From Nocardia thailandica NBRC 100428 (GTDB lineage: Bacteria > Actinomycetota > Actinomycetes > Mycobacteriales > Mycobacteriaceae): a stretch of 64,000 bases of DNA. The stretch spans positions 62,001 through 126,000 of the forward strand of contig NZ_BAGK01000106.1 of assembly GCF_000308795.1 (NCBI RefSeq), written 5' to 3'. The notes beneath the pieces were generated by a model. The model was not told the DNA's origin. It was given only the letters and a program-made list of their open reading frames with translations, and did no database searches. Positions 36,818 through 46,174 of this stretch are shown piece by piece. Both the position numbers and the translations under genes were made by a program. Within the stretch, counting starts at the first letter, position 1, and each line of letters opens with the position of its first letter.

Positions 36818-38410
36818 GTGACAGCCGGCGGAACCACCGTGCGCGCGCTGCTGACCGCGCTCGACAGCACCGTCGCGACGCTGATCTGCGGCGACGACAC
36901 CGTCGTCGTGCGCACGGCCGCCATCGCCGAACCCGCGGACCTGACGGGGGAGTCCCCGCCCGCCGACCTGCTGCTGCTCGTCGGCGTGGACGCCGCGGCG
37001 CTGACCAGATGGCTGCGCGCCACCGCTGGCGACCGCGCAGGCCCCCGGGCGGTGCTGGCCAAGCACGCGGCGGTTGCGCGGGCGGACGCGGCGGCCGCCG
37101 GGGTCGCGCTGATCGAGATCCACCGGCAGGCGCGCTGGGACCAGGTGTTCCCGCTGGTGCGCCGGGTGCTGGCGCGGGCGGCGTCCGGCGCGGCCGAGGA
37201 TCCCGTCGCGCTCGACGCCGACCTGTTCGGGCTGGCGCAGGTCCTGGCCCGCGACACCGGCGGCATGGTGTCGGTGGAGGATCCCGGGTCCCGGGTGCTG
37301 GCCTACTCGGCGTCGGACGCCGCCGCCGACGAACTGCGCATCCGGTCCATCCTCGGGCGGGAGGGCCCGCCGGAGTACCTGCGCATCCTGCGCGAGTGGG
37401 GTGTCTTCGAACGCCTGCGCGCCGGCGACGACGTCGTCGACATCCCCGCGCACCCCGAACTCGGGATGAAACGCCGCCTGGCCGTGGCCATCCGGCGCGG
37501 AGACGCCGCGGTCCTTGGCACCGTCTGGCTCCAGCAGGGCGACACGCCCCTGCAACCCGACGCGGCCGCGATCCTGCGCGGCGCGGCGGCGGTGGCCGCA
37601 CGCATCATCGCGCGCCGCCGCGAGGCGCCGTCCACCGAGGCCATGCTCGCCCGCCGCCTGTTCGGCGCGCACGGCGACGGCGTCGACATCCCCTCGGTGG
37701 CGGCCGCGCTGAACCTGACCGGGACCGGTCCCGCCGCCGTCATCGGGGTCGCCGCCGACCCCGGCCGCCCGGAAGCGGCACGGGCCGCGAGCCTGATCCG
37801 CCTGCACGCCAGCGCCTTCCGCGCCGACTCGGTCACCGAGACGATCGGGGACCGGGTGTATGTCCTGCTACCCGGCTACCACACCGAGGCGGGCGTCACC
37901 TCCTGGCTGCGGTCCCTGGTCGAGCAGTGGGCGCGCACCCGTTCGGTGCTGGTGCGCGCGGCGCTGGCGGCGCCGGTCGCCGATTTGGCCGCCGTGGCCG
38001 CCGCGCGCGCCGAGGTCGACCGCGTACTCGACCGCACCGTCGGCGCCACCGGCGCGGCCCGCGTCACCACCCTGGCCCGCGCCCGCACCGCCGTCCTGCT
38101 CGGCGAGATCCTCGCCCTCGCCGCCGCCCGCCCCGACCTGCGCGATCCCCGCCTGGCCACCCTGTCCGCCTACGACCGCGACCACGCGACCGACCTGCGC
38201 GCCACCCTCGCCGCCTACCTCGCCGCCCACGGCGACGTCCGCGCCGCCGCCACCGCCGTCGGCGTCCACCCGAACACCCTGCGCTACCGGCTCCGGCGCG
38301 CCCAGGATCTCCTCGGTCTCACCCTCGACGACCCCGCCGACCGGCTCCTCCTGGAAATCCAGCTGGCCATGCCCGAACCCGAACGGGAATCGCCGGGCGG
38401 GGGATTCTGA
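36818..38410 (+). CDS. PucR-type activator of proline catabolism (PruR-like)
   Basis: A 530-residue regulator whose N-terminal half resembles the purine-catabolism/GAF-like sensing domains. Its C-terminus carries the PucR helix-turn-helix (DVRAAATAVGVHPNTLRYRLRRAQDLLGL). In mycobacteria a PucR protein (PruC/PruR) activates pruA-pruB in response to proline; the divergent placement here agrees. The GTG start has GGGAGG ten bases upstream; the open frame further upstream overlaps the operator region and is unlikely. Confidence 0.9.
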   Translation: MTAGGTTVRALLTALDSTVATLICGDDTVVVRTAAIAEPADLTGESPPADLLLLVGVDAAALTRWLRATAGDRAGPRAVLAKHAAVARADAAAAGVALIEIHRQARWDQVFPLVRRVLARAASGAAEDPVALDADLFGLAQVLARDTGGMVSVEDPGSRVLAYSASDAAADELRIRSILGREGPPEYLRILREWGVFERLRAGDDVVDIPAHPELGMKRRLAVAIRRGDAAVLGTVWLQQGDTPLQPDAAAILRGAAAVAARIIARRREAPSTEAMLARRLFGAHGDGVDIPSVAAALNLTGTGPAAVIGVAADPGRPEAARAASLIRLHASAFRADSVTETIGDRVYVLLPGYHTEAGVTSWLRSLVEQWARTRSVLVRAALAAPVADLAAVAAARAEVDRVLDRTVGATGAARVTTLARARTAVLLGEILALAAARPDLRDPRLATLSAYDRDHATDLRATLAAYLAAHGDVRAAATAVGVHPNTLRYRLRRAQDLLGLTLDDPADRLLLEIQLAMPEPERESPGGGF

Positions 38411-38438
38411 AACGCGGTACGTGCTCGGCCCACCGTGC

Positions 38439-39860
38439 TCAGGAGCGGCGGCCGGCCGCGCGCACCGCGCCCGCCGAGCCGATCACGAGCAGGAGTGTGG
38501 CCAGGGACCAGCGGCGTTGGGTGACCGCGACCGGTTGCGCGGCCACCTCTTCCCGGCGCGGCGCCGACGGTTCGACGTAGCGGACCGGGGACGCCGCCGG
38601 TGGGGCGGGTGGCGGGCTGCTCGGGCTGCTCGGTGGTGTGATCGCCGGTGGCGGTGCGGGACTGCTGCTGGGCGATGGACTCGGTGCGGGTGTCTCCGGC
38701 GACGGCGACGGGGGCACGGTCGACGGGGCCGCGGGGGTCGGAGCGGGAGTCGGCAACGGCGGGGGCGGCGCGGGTCGGGGCAGCGGGGGCGGCGCCGCCG
38801 GCGGCGGTACCGGGACCGCAGGCTCCGGGATCACCGGTTGCGGTGCCGGGAGGGCGGGAGCGGGGATGTTCAACGGCGGTTCGGGTTCCGGTACGACGGG
38901 CATCGGGACCACCGCCGGCGGCCCGGGATCGGGTACCGCGGGTGCCGGAATGTCCAGGGGTGGTTGGACTTCGGGCACCAGGGGTGCAGGTGCCCGGCGC
39001 GGACGATCCGGTTCCGGCACCGCACCGGGCGGCCGGCGTTCGGTGCTCGGCACGGTCCCGGGATCCACGGGCACCGGTCGTGCCGGCGTGGGCTCGAGGG
39101 ACGGGGAGGCCGGATCCACCGTCGGCGCGACCGGTTCCGGCGACGTAGGACTCGCCGTCACGACCGGACCGCGCGGCGCCCCGGACTCGGGAAGCGCCGT
39201 AGTGGTCTCCGGCTCCGGGGTGATGGCACGGGGCGCGGGGCCGGGCACCACCAGACCGAGGCCGGGAACGGGCGCCGTCGTCACGGTGACCTGCGCGCGG
39301 GGCACCGGTGCCTGACGAGGCGGATCAGCCGCCACCAGAGGCGGGGTATCGACCGGCGCCCCGGACGGACGATTCTGTCCCGGTGACGCGACACCCGGAC
39401 GGCGCTCGGCCACGGTCGGTCGTGGTGCCTGCCCCGTCGGCGCGGTACCGGGGCGTGGTTCGGCCACAGGTGGTCGTGGTGCCTGCCCCGTCGACGCGGC
39501 ACCCGGGTGCGGCTCGGCCACGGTCGGTAGCGGCGGCTGTCCTACCGACGCACCGCCTCGGCGTGGTCCGGCCACAGGTGGTGGCGCCTGCTCCGGCGAT
39601 GCGGCACCTGGGCGTGGTTCGGCCACGGGTGGTCGCGGCGCCCGCCCCGGCGACGCGGCGCCGGGGCGCGGGACCCCAGCCGGTGGCGCGACCCGTCCCG
39701 GCGGCGTGCCGCCCTCGGAACCGCCCCGTGGCCCACCGGGATGCGCCGGTGCCCCGGGCAGCGACGGGACACCGGGCGCGGCACCGACCGCACCCGGCAG
39801 GAAGAGTGTCGAACCCAGCAGCGCGGCCGCGCAGAGTCCGGTGCGCAGCGGCCTGTTCAC
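38439..39860 (-). CDS. Exported proline-rich repeat protein with C-terminal membrane anchor
   Basis: A 473-residue low-complexity protein. It has a signal peptide (hydrophobic residues 8-27, AVGAAP cleavage), six imperfect 18-residue repeats of the form PPVAEPRPGAASTGQAPR (about 59-163), a long Pro/Ala/Glu region (to about 430) and a terminal hydrophobic helix followed by RAAGRRS, which should anchor it in the membrane. The middle would span or sit within the cell wall. The GTG start overlaps the stop of the DUF4239 gene (GTGA), so the two are coupled. No enzyme domain is visible. Confidence 0.78.
   Translation of the reverse strand: MNRPLRTGLCAAALLGSTLFLPGAVGAAPGVPSLPGAPAHPGGPRGGSEGGTPPGRVAPPAGVPRPGAASPGRAPRPPVAEPRPGAASPEQAPPPVAGPRRGGASVGQPPLPTVAEPHPGAASTGQAPRPPVAEPRPGTAPTGQAPRPTVAERRPGVASPGQNRPSGAPVDTPPLVAADPPRQAPVPRAQVTVTTAPVPGLGLVVPGPAPRAITPEPETTTALPESGAPRGPVVTASPTSPEPVAPTVDPASPSLEPTPARPVPVDPGTVPSTERRPPGAVPEPDRPRRAPAPLVPEVQPPLDIPAPAVPDPGPPAVVPMPVVPEPEPPLNIPAPALPAPQPVIPEPAVPVPPPAAPPPLPRPAPPPPLPTPAPTPAAPSTVPPSPSPETPAPSPSPSSSPAPPPAITPPSSPSSPPPAPPAASPVRYVEPSAPRREEVAAQPVAVTQRRWSLATLLLVIGSAGAVRAAGRRS
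39372..39686 (-). repeat. Tandem 54-bp coding repeats
   Basis: Six degenerate in-frame units of about 18 codons (one is 17) encode the PPVAEPRPGAAS-type repeats of the exported Pro-rich protein. Divergence is highest at third positions, but the core GGTTCGGCC/GGTGCCTGCC blocks recur on the + strand. Copy number could vary between strains. Confidence 0.75.
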
Positions 39861-40609
39861 GTCAGCTGGCCCAGTATCGCGGTGAACGCGTCGGGCCCGA
39901 CCGCCGCGGCGCGGCCGTAGGGGTTCTGCAACTGATAGATCGTGTAGATCATGAACGTGACCACCGCCGCGAAGCTGGCCACGACCGCCACGTGTACCCG
40001 CGCGCTGGTTCCGGCGAACAGCAGCGACAACCCCACCGACAGCACCGCGCCCAGCGCCAGCGCCACCCACATCATCGGTGAGAGCGCGCTGCCCGCGGCC
40101 TCCACCCGGGTCTGGCGGGCCTCGTAGACCTCCCAGAGCCGGTCGGCCGCCGCGATCTGGCGCGAGCGTTGCCATTCGTCGGTCGCCGGCGATGCCGCGA
40201 TGGCCGTGCGCACCGCGCTGAGCCGGGTCCAGGCGGCATCGTCCACCTCCTGCCCGGCGGTCATCGCGGGCCATTCGACCTCGATGACCTCGCCGGTGTA
40301 GCGGCGGACGGACCCGGAGATGGTGCTGCGCGCCGGTTCGGGCAGCGAGTCACCCGCCCACTGCAGGGCCAGCAGCCGATCTGCCTCGTCCGAGACCGCC
40401 TTCTCCGCCGCGGCGTTGGTGTCGAGCACGCCGATGAGCAGGAACGAGGCCAGCACCACCTGCAGCCCCGCCACCAGCGTGAAGACCTGTCCCACCGACT
40501 CGTTGGTCGATTCCCCGTCGCGGCCCTTACCGCGTCGGCGCAGGTAGTAGGCGCTCGCCCCGGCCAGTCCCGCGACCAGAATCACCCACAGCAGTGCTTC
40601 CCAGAGCAT
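39857..40609 (-). CDS. DUF4239-like membrane protein
   Basis: A 250-residue protein with two membrane helices at the N-terminus (5-20 and 43-63), an extracellular or cytosolic helical domain (EADRLLALQWAGDSLPEPARS; YTGEVIEVEWPAM) and two helices near the C-terminus. The pattern matches DUF4239, a family distantly like bestrophin channels. Its function is unproven. It heads a two-gene unit with the Pro-rich wall protein, which suggests an envelope role. Confidence 0.8.
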   Translation of the reverse strand: MLWEALLWVILVAGLAGASAYYLRRRGKGRDGESTNESVGQVFTLVAGLQVVLASFLLIGVLDTNAAAEKAVSDEADRLLALQWAGDSLPEPARSTISGSVRRYTGEVIEVEWPAMTAGQEVDDAAWTRLSAVRTAIAASPATDEWQRSRQIAAADRLWEVYEARQTRVEAAGSALSPMMWVALALGAVLSVGLSLLFAGTSARVHVAVVASFAAVVTFMIYTIYQLQNPYGRAAAVGPDAFTAILGQLT

Positions 40610-41105
40610 GTCTCAGTCGTCCTTCGTCGAGTGGTCGAACCGGATGGGCGGTGAGTCCTGGCAGGCACGTCCGCCGGTCGTGCGGTAGCGGACGCGGCGC
40701 CGCCCGTGAACGGCGAAACAGTAAGGGGGGCGGGTGATCCCGATGCTAGGGCGGACCCGGATACGGTGCAATGACCCAGCTATCCCGGTCGGCGTGCCGG
40801 CAGGTGTTTCCGGATGGCCGAATCCGCTGGCCGGACCGGCGTTCGGGACACATCGCCGCGCGAGTCGCCGGACCGGTTCTGGCACGGGTTCGCGGTGAAG
40901 TTGGCACGGAAGCCGGAGTCCGGCGGAAGGGGCCCAGGGAGGCCGTGACGAACTCGCCGGACCGATCCCGCGATCACGAGTTACGCTGTTATTCTTCACT
41001 TTTCGAGAGCAGTTCCAGTTGTCGACAGGCGCAGGCAACCGGTGACGGATCCGTGCTCGCCCCTCGTCCCCGGTCATCGCAGGCGCCCCGGTGCGGAGGC
41101 GGGAT
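40610..41105. other. Intergenic region between divergent DUF4239 and AraC genes
   Basis: About 500 bases with no supported gene. Open frames exist but have mixed third positions and no domains. It is locally less GC-rich around 40985-41010 (GTTATTCTTCACTTTT) than its surroundings and should hold the promoters of both divergent genes. I see no clear operator. Confidence 0.6.
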
Positions 41106-42227
41106 ATGCAGATCGATACGGAGGCTCCCGAGATCGGTGAGCGTGCGGGTTCGGGTCAGGGAACGCGATCGGTGCCCGAGGGATCCGGTGGCTCGCACGG
41201 AGGGCCCGGTTCGCCGCATCCGAAGCTATCGACGGGCGAACCGTCCACCGCCGGGTTCGCCTGCCCGCTCGAGCAGGCGGGCCGCGCGGGTGACCCGGGC
41301 GTGCCGCTGCGCGGCGCGGCGGATCTGAGCCGGGTCGCCTTCGGGTGCCGGTTGCGCGCGCACGAGGATTTCGCGGCGACCCTGTGGACCCGCAGTACCG
41401 GGTCGGTGCTGGTCACACGGTTGCGGACCTCGGAGATCACCGCCGAGCGCGGCGCGTGCGCGGTCGACGACCACTACGGGCGCTACCTGCAACTCGGGCT
41501 GGTCCTCGACGGGCGGGTCACCCTGGAGCAGCAGGGCAGTCGCTCGGCGGCGGGCACGGGGGAGGCCTTCGCGGTCTGCCTGGACAGCCCGTTCCGCTCG
41601 GCGTTGTCGCGGTGCGGCGGGCCGGCGGCCGACGTGTTGCAGCTGTATCTGTCGGTGGACTCGCTCGCCGCCTGGGGGCTGGACGCGGCGGCGGCGGGCG
41701 GGCACGCGTGGCCGCTGTCGCGCGCGGCGGTGTCGGCGCTGCTGTTCGCCCGCGATCTCGCTTGTGGCGCAACGGGTCCCGCGCATCTGGGGATCGCGGC
41801 GCGGATCGACGAGATCCTGTTCCGCGCGGCCGTGGTCGCACTGCTCGAACGGGATCTGGCGGGCGCGTCGGTGGAGTTGAGCGCCGAGGAGGTGCTGCGC
41901 AGGCGCGCGGTCGACTTCATCGACCGGAACTTCGCCGATCCCGCGGTGAATCCGGACGCGGTCGCGGTGCGCCTGCACGTGAGCAGGCGGACGCTGTTCC
42001 GGGCGTTCGAACTCCAGGGCCTGTCGGTGGCCGGGCTCATCCGCACCCGCCGCCTCGTGTCGGCGGCGAGCGCGCTGGGAGAGGGGACGCGCAGCGTCAA
42101 GGACATCGCCGAGACCTGCGGCTTCCGCACCGCCGATCAGCTCGCGCGGGCCTTCCGCGCCAAGTACGGCGTCACTCCCGCGGCCTATCGGGCCGCGCGG
42201 CGCCGGGCGGCCGTGCCCGCGCGGTGA
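41106..42227 (+). CDS. AraC/XylS-type regulator
   Basis: A 373-residue protein with a disordered N-terminal 50 residues, an AraC-binding-like domain similar to AraC_binding_2 (QLGLVLDGRVTLEQQG) and a C-terminal pair of helix-turn-helix motifs (VAVRLHVSRRTLFRAFELQGLS; DIAETCGFRTADQLARAFRAKYGVTP). GGAGG precedes the ATG; a GTG five codons earlier is weaker. It has no obvious partner operon: the DUF4239 pair is divergent, 500 bases away. Confidence 0.9.
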   Translation: MQIDTEAPEIGERAGSGQGTRSVPEGSGGSHGGPGSPHPKLSTGEPSTAGFACPLEQAGRAGDPGVPLRGAADLSRVAFGCRLRAHEDFAATLWTRSTGSVLVTRLRTSEITAERGACAVDDHYGRYLQLGLVLDGRVTLEQQGSRSAAGTGEAFAVCLDSPFRSALSRCGGPAADVLQLYLSVDSLAAWGLDAAAAGGHAWPLSRAAVSALLFARDLACGATGPAHLGIAARIDEILFRAAVVALLERDLAGASVELSAEEVLRRRAVDFIDRNFADPAVNPDAVAVRLHVSRRTLFRAFELQGLSVAGLIRTRRLVSAASALGEGTRSVKDIAETCGFRTADQLARAFRAKYGVTPAAYRAARRRAAVPAR

Positions 42228-42519
42228 TCCGGACACCATATGCGGTGCGCGACGCTGGTCGGCGGCGAGAACGTCGCGCGCCACGCGGGCGGTCGGCAGC
42301 CGGGTGCGGAGGGCGCCGAGCGGCTTCCCGAGGCGCCCGCCCGCTGGGGTCACCGTCGTTCCCCGGCCGGCGCTCTCGCACGCGGCCGTCCGCGGCGACA
42401 TCGCCCACACATCCGCGGTGTCGTCAGACACTCCGAACGCGCGGGCGACGCCGGTCCGGGCTCGTGGACGAGGTCGACCGGTCCTGTGGCCCTCACGGCC
42501 CCCGGGCCAGGACCCGCCC

Positions 42520-43320
42520 TCACGACCCGGTCGGTACCTCCCCGACCGCCTGGGAGGGGTCGATGACGCCGAACATCTCGCCCTGCGGCGCCTGCACCAC
42601 GCCCATGCGCCCGAACGGGCTGTCCGACGGTCCCTGCAGCACCACCGCGCCGAGGCCGCGGGCGCGCTCGAGCAGGCCGTCGGTGCCGTCGGCCTGGAAC
42701 CACGACAGCCAGTGCGGCGGCGTGCCCGAGGACGCGGCATCGAAGACGCCGCCCGCCTCGTGGTCGCCGCCGGGCACGGTGAAGGTCGCGTAGGTGAAGT
42801 TCACCCCGTCGCCGATCTCGGTGTAGGTCCAGCCGAAGACCTGCGCGTAGAACTGCTCGGCCCGGGCGTAGGCGGTGGTGTGCAGTTCGTTCCAGCAGTA
42901 GGCGCCGTGCTGGTTGTACACGCCCGCGCCGTGATGGGCGCGCGACTCCCACACCCCGAACGGGGCGCCGGAGGGGTCGGCGGCGACGAACATCCGGCCG
43001 ACGTCGAGCACGTCGAACGGCGCCATGAAGGGCTGCCCGCCCGCCTCGGCGACCTTCTGTGCGATCGCGTCGGCGCTGTCCGCGGCGAAGTAGGTGGTCC
43101 AGGCCGACGGCATGTCCATGCCCTCGGGTTTCGGGCCGATGCCCGCGACCGGCCTGCCGTCGAGCAGGGCCATGAGGTAGCCGCCCGCCTCGGGCGGGCT
43201 GTCCTGCACGTCCCAGCCGAACAGGTCGGTGTAGAAGGCGCGGGCGGCGGCGGTGTCGTCGACCTGGCAGTCGACCCAGCAGGGCGTGCCCTGCGGCCAG
43301 GGGGTGTCACGTGTCGGCAT
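42520..43320 (-). CDS. Two-domain VOC (glyoxalase-fold) protein
   Basis: A 266-residue protein with two glyoxalase/bleomycin-resistance domains, each starting with a strand of the type CWVDCQVDDTAAARAFYTDLFGWDV and CWNELHTTAYARAEQFYAQVFGWTY. It resembles the mycobacterial 27-kDa antigen CFP30B group; no enzyme activity is established for that group to my knowledge. GAGGAGG precedes the ATG. Convergent with the AraC gene across 290 bases with nothing recognisable. Confidence 0.87.
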   Translation of the reverse strand: MPTRDTPWPQGTPCWVDCQVDDTAAARAFYTDLFGWDVQDSPPEAGGYLMALLDGRPVAGIGPKPEGMDMPSAWTTYFAADSADAIAQKVAEAGGQPFMAPFDVLDVGRMFVAADPSGAPFGVWESRAHHGAGVYNQHGAYCWNELHTTAYARAEQFYAQVFGWTYTEIGDGVNFTYATFTVPGGDHEAGGVFDAASSGTPPHWLSWFQADGTDGLLERARGLGAVVLQGPSDSPFGRMGVVQAPQGEMFGVIDPSQAVGEVPTGS

Positions 43321-43597
43321 GCTCGATGTCCTCCTCGTGGTGGTGGACGGCGGCGGACCCGCCGGCGCACGCGCCCGAGTCAACCACCGACCCACCGGCA
43401 AGGGAAGCGCCCACACCCCGCTGAACTGGAACGTTGATGGTCCACAGCGACATCCCCGCGCGACCGGGCGCGGCCCGCGGCGGACCGTTCGCCCTGCTAT
43501 CTTTTCGGCGCCGATCGTGGGGTGCGAAGTCCAGCAGCTGAACCGACAACGGGTCCGGGAGCCGACATTGTCCGTGGTGCAATCGGGGAGCAGGCGT

Positions 43598-45604
43598 GTG
43601 CGGGTGATCGCGGCGGTCGTCGCGATCGTGGCGATCGTGGCCGGCGGCGGCCCCGCGGCCGCCGCTCCCGACGACGCGCGCGCGGCCGCGTGGACCGCCC
43701 TGCACGACGGCCCCGCCGCCTACCCGGAGGTGAACGTCGAACGCGGCGTGCGGATCCCGATGAGCGACGGCGTCGTGATCAAGGCCGACGTCTACCGCCC
43801 CGCGCACGCGAACGGCGCCCCGGAGACCGCGCCGCTGCCCACGCTGGTCAGCCTGACGCCGTACTCGAAACTCATGACCGGCCTCATCGAATCCGCCGCC
43901 GCCACACCGGGCCTGCAGCCGCTGGCGGTCGACATCGTGCGCAGGCTCAACCTGTCCGCCACGCCGGTCAGCGGTTTCGGCGACCTCATGCAGGCCCTGG
44001 ACGGCGGCATGATCGAGACCATGCTCGGCGTGGACCGCTCGCTCATCCGCAGCGGGTACACCGTGGTACTCGCCGACGTGCGGGGGACCGGCCTGTCGCA
44101 GGGCACCTGGGACACCCTCGGCGCGCGCGAACAGCTCGACACGCGCGAGGTCATCGAGTGGGCCGCCCGGCAGCCGTGGTCCAACGGCCGCATCGGCATG
44201 AGCGGCGGCTCCTACTCGGGCATCAACCAGCTGCGCGCGGCCGAGAACGCCCCCGCGCCCCTGCAGGCCATCTTCCCGGTCGAACCCGGCAGCGACCTCA
44301 TGCGCGACGTGGTGGCACCGGGCGGCGGGGTCGGCACCACCTTCCTGCCGATGTGGCTCAACACCGTCAACCAGTTCAAGATGGTGCCCGACCTGGGGTC
44401 CATGCTGGACGGCACCTTCGACTGGACCTGGTTCCGCGACCGCCTCGCCGACCCGGCCACCAACTACGACCTGCTCGCCCAGGCGCTGCTCACGCCGTCC
44501 CTGGAGGACATGCCGCCCGCCCTGGAGGAGGCGCTCGACGACGAATCCGCCTTCCGTCAGGCCATTCTCGGCCACCCGGAGCAGATCAGCGTGCCGACCT
44601 TCGTCTACGGCGGGTGGCACGACATCTTCGCCAACAGCGCCACCAAGCTCTACGAGGCGATCCCGCTGCCGCCGGGACGCAAGCAGCTCGTCGTCGGCGA
44701 CACCTACCACGCCAACCCCGGCGCGGGCACCGGCGTGCCGGGCGCCCCGCCGCGCCTGGACGTGTTGCAGCGGGCCTGGTTCGACAAGTGGCTCAAGGAC
44801 ATCGACAGCGGCGTGCAGGACTTCGGCCCGGTCACCGTGTGGCAGCAGGGCGGCGGCTGGATCACCCTGGCGCAGTTCCCGCAGCCCGGCGTCGCCCACC
44901 GGCGGGTCTACCTGTCGCCCGCGGCGAGCGGCAGCACCGACGACAGCCTGCACGACGGCTCGCTGGCCGCCGAGAGCGCGCCGGGCACCGAGAAGCTCAC
45001 CGTCGCCCCCGGACTGACGACCCTGTGCTCGCGCGACGCCGCCCAGGGCGCGGCGGGCATGACCGCGGGCCTCGACATGTGCGCCAAGGACGCGCGGGTC
45101 GCCGAACGCAACGGGCTCACCTTCACCAGCGCCCCGGTCACCGAGCCCACGGTGATCTCCGGCCCGATCAACGTGCGGCTCAACGTGATCCACGACGCGA
45201 CCGACGGGTACTGGAACGTCACGGTCAACGACGTCGACCCCGACGGCACCTCCACCGTGCTGACCAGCGGTCAGCTCACCGCCTCGATGCGCGCGATCGA
45301 CGAGCGCCGCAGCGCCCGCTCGGTCAACGGCGACCTGACCGCGCCGTTCAACCCGCTGAGCCTGGACGCCCTGCTGCCGGTGGTGCCCGGCGCGCCGGTG
45401 GCCCTCGACATCGCCGTCGTGCCGACCCAGGCCGTGCTGGCGCCGGGGCACCGCCTGCGCGTCGACGTGTTCGCGGGCAACGCGCCCAAGGCGCTGCCCT
45501 TCCGCCCGATGCTGAACAACTCCGGCCTGTCCCCGCAGCACCTGCTGCTCGACCCGGCGGCGCCGAGCTTCGTCAACCTCCCCACCGACAAACCGCTGCG
45601 CTGA
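43598..45604 (+). CDS. Secreted CocE/NonD-family (X-Pro dipeptidyl-peptidase-like) hydrolase
   Basis: A 668-residue alpha/beta-hydrolase. A short signal peptide with hydrophobic run VIAAVVAIVAIVAGGG and PAAAAP cleavage is followed by the S15 core with Ser205 in GGSYSG, GWHDIF and GDTYHAN supplying acid and histidine, and the C-terminal jelly-roll domain (TSAPVTEPTVISGPINVRL). Family members cleave X-Pro dipeptides or esters such as cocaine. The GTG start has GGGGAG with 7-base spacing; GTG codons at 43574 and 43577 or a TTG at 43568 would only lengthen the signal peptide. Confidence 0.88.
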   Translation: MRVIAAVVAIVAIVAGGGPAAAAPDDARAAAWTALHDGPAAYPEVNVERGVRIPMSDGVVIKADVYRPAHANGAPETAPLPTLVSLTPYSKLMTGLIESAAATPGLQPLAVDIVRRLNLSATPVSGFGDLMQALDGGMIETMLGVDRSLIRSGYTVVLADVRGTGLSQGTWDTLGAREQLDTREVIEWAARQPWSNGRIGMSGGSYSGINQLRAAENAPAPLQAIFPVEPGSDLMRDVVAPGGGVGTTFLPMWLNTVNQFKMVPDLGSMLDGTFDWTWFRDRLADPATNYDLLAQALLTPSLEDMPPALEEALDDESAFRQAILGHPEQISVPTFVYGGWHDIFANSATKLYEAIPLPPGRKQLVVGDTYHANPGAGTGVPGAPPRLDVLQRAWFDKWLKDIDSGVQDFGPVTVWQQGGGWITLAQFPQPGVAHRRVYLSPAASGSTDDSLHDGSLAAESAPGTEKLTVAPGLTTLCSRDAAQGAAGMTAGLDMCAKDARVAERNGLTFTSAPVTEPTVISGPINVRLNVIHDATDGYWNVTVNDVDPDGTSTVLTSGQLTASMRAIDERRSARSVNGDLTAPFNPLSLDALLPVVPGAPVALDIAVVPTQAVLAPGHRLRVDVFAGNAPKALPFRPMLNNSGLSPQHLLLDPAAPSFVNLPTDKPLR

Positions 45605-45670
45605 TCCCGGCGCCACCGGCCGAGCTGTGACAGCCTGAACGGGGACAGTCGGCAGGAGAGGAGGCCGGTG

Positions 45671-46174
45671 ATGGCCGAACCCGTCATCGTGGTAATGGGG
45701 GTGTCCGGGTGCGGGAAGTCGACCATCGGCGCGCGGCTGGCGCGCCGCCTCGGCCTGCCCTTCGCCGAGGGCGACGACTTCCACCCGACCGCGAACGTCC
45801 AGAAGATGGCCGCGGGTGTGCCCCTGACCGACGAGGACCGCTGGCCGTGGCTGGCCATCGTCGGCGCGTGGCTCGGCGACCACCGCGCCGGCGGTGTGGT
45901 CGCGTGCTCGGCGCTGCGCGAGGTCTACCGCGACGTGCTGCGCGAGGCCGCGCCCGCGGCGTACTTCGTGCACCTGGCGGCGAGCCGGGAGGAACTGCTA
46001 CGCAGGCTCTCGGGCAGGCACGGGCACTTCATGCCCGCCACGCTGCTGGATTCCCAGCTCGCCACACTCGAGCCCCTGCGGCCGGGCGAGGCCGGGATCA
46101 CCCTGGACGCGGTGCAGCCACCGGACCGGCTGGTCGAGGAGGCGGTCTCGGCCTGGGAGGCCACTCACCGCTGA
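45671..46174 (+). CDS. gntK: Gluconokinase
   Basis: A 167-residue P-loop kinase that phosphorylates gluconate to 6-phosphogluconate. Motifs: MGVSGCGKST near the start, EGDDFHP, ANVQKMAAGVPLTDEDRWPWL and HFMPATLLDSQLATLEPL, all typical of GntK. It overlaps the convergent protease gene by 10 bases. Alone here, so it probably salvages gluconate into the pentose phosphate pathway. Confidence 0.95.
   Translation: MAEPVIVVMGVSGCGKSTIGARLARRLGLPFAEGDDFHPTANVQKMAAGVPLTDEDRWPWLAIVGAWLGDHRAGGVVACSALREVYRDVLREAAPAAYFVHLAASREELLRRLSGRHGHFMPATLLDSQLATLEPLRPGEAGITLDAVQPPDRLVEEAVSAWEATHR

Noticed and set aside
39372..39686. Regular repeats that could suggest a CRISPR array
   Set aside because: The units are contiguous, in frame, about 54 bp and encode a Pro-rich repeat protein; there are no unique spacers or cas genes.
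42228..42519. Possible small genes between the AraC and VOC genes
   Set aside because: Open frames here have no ribosome-binding site, domain or coding bias; I treat it as an ordinary convergent gap.
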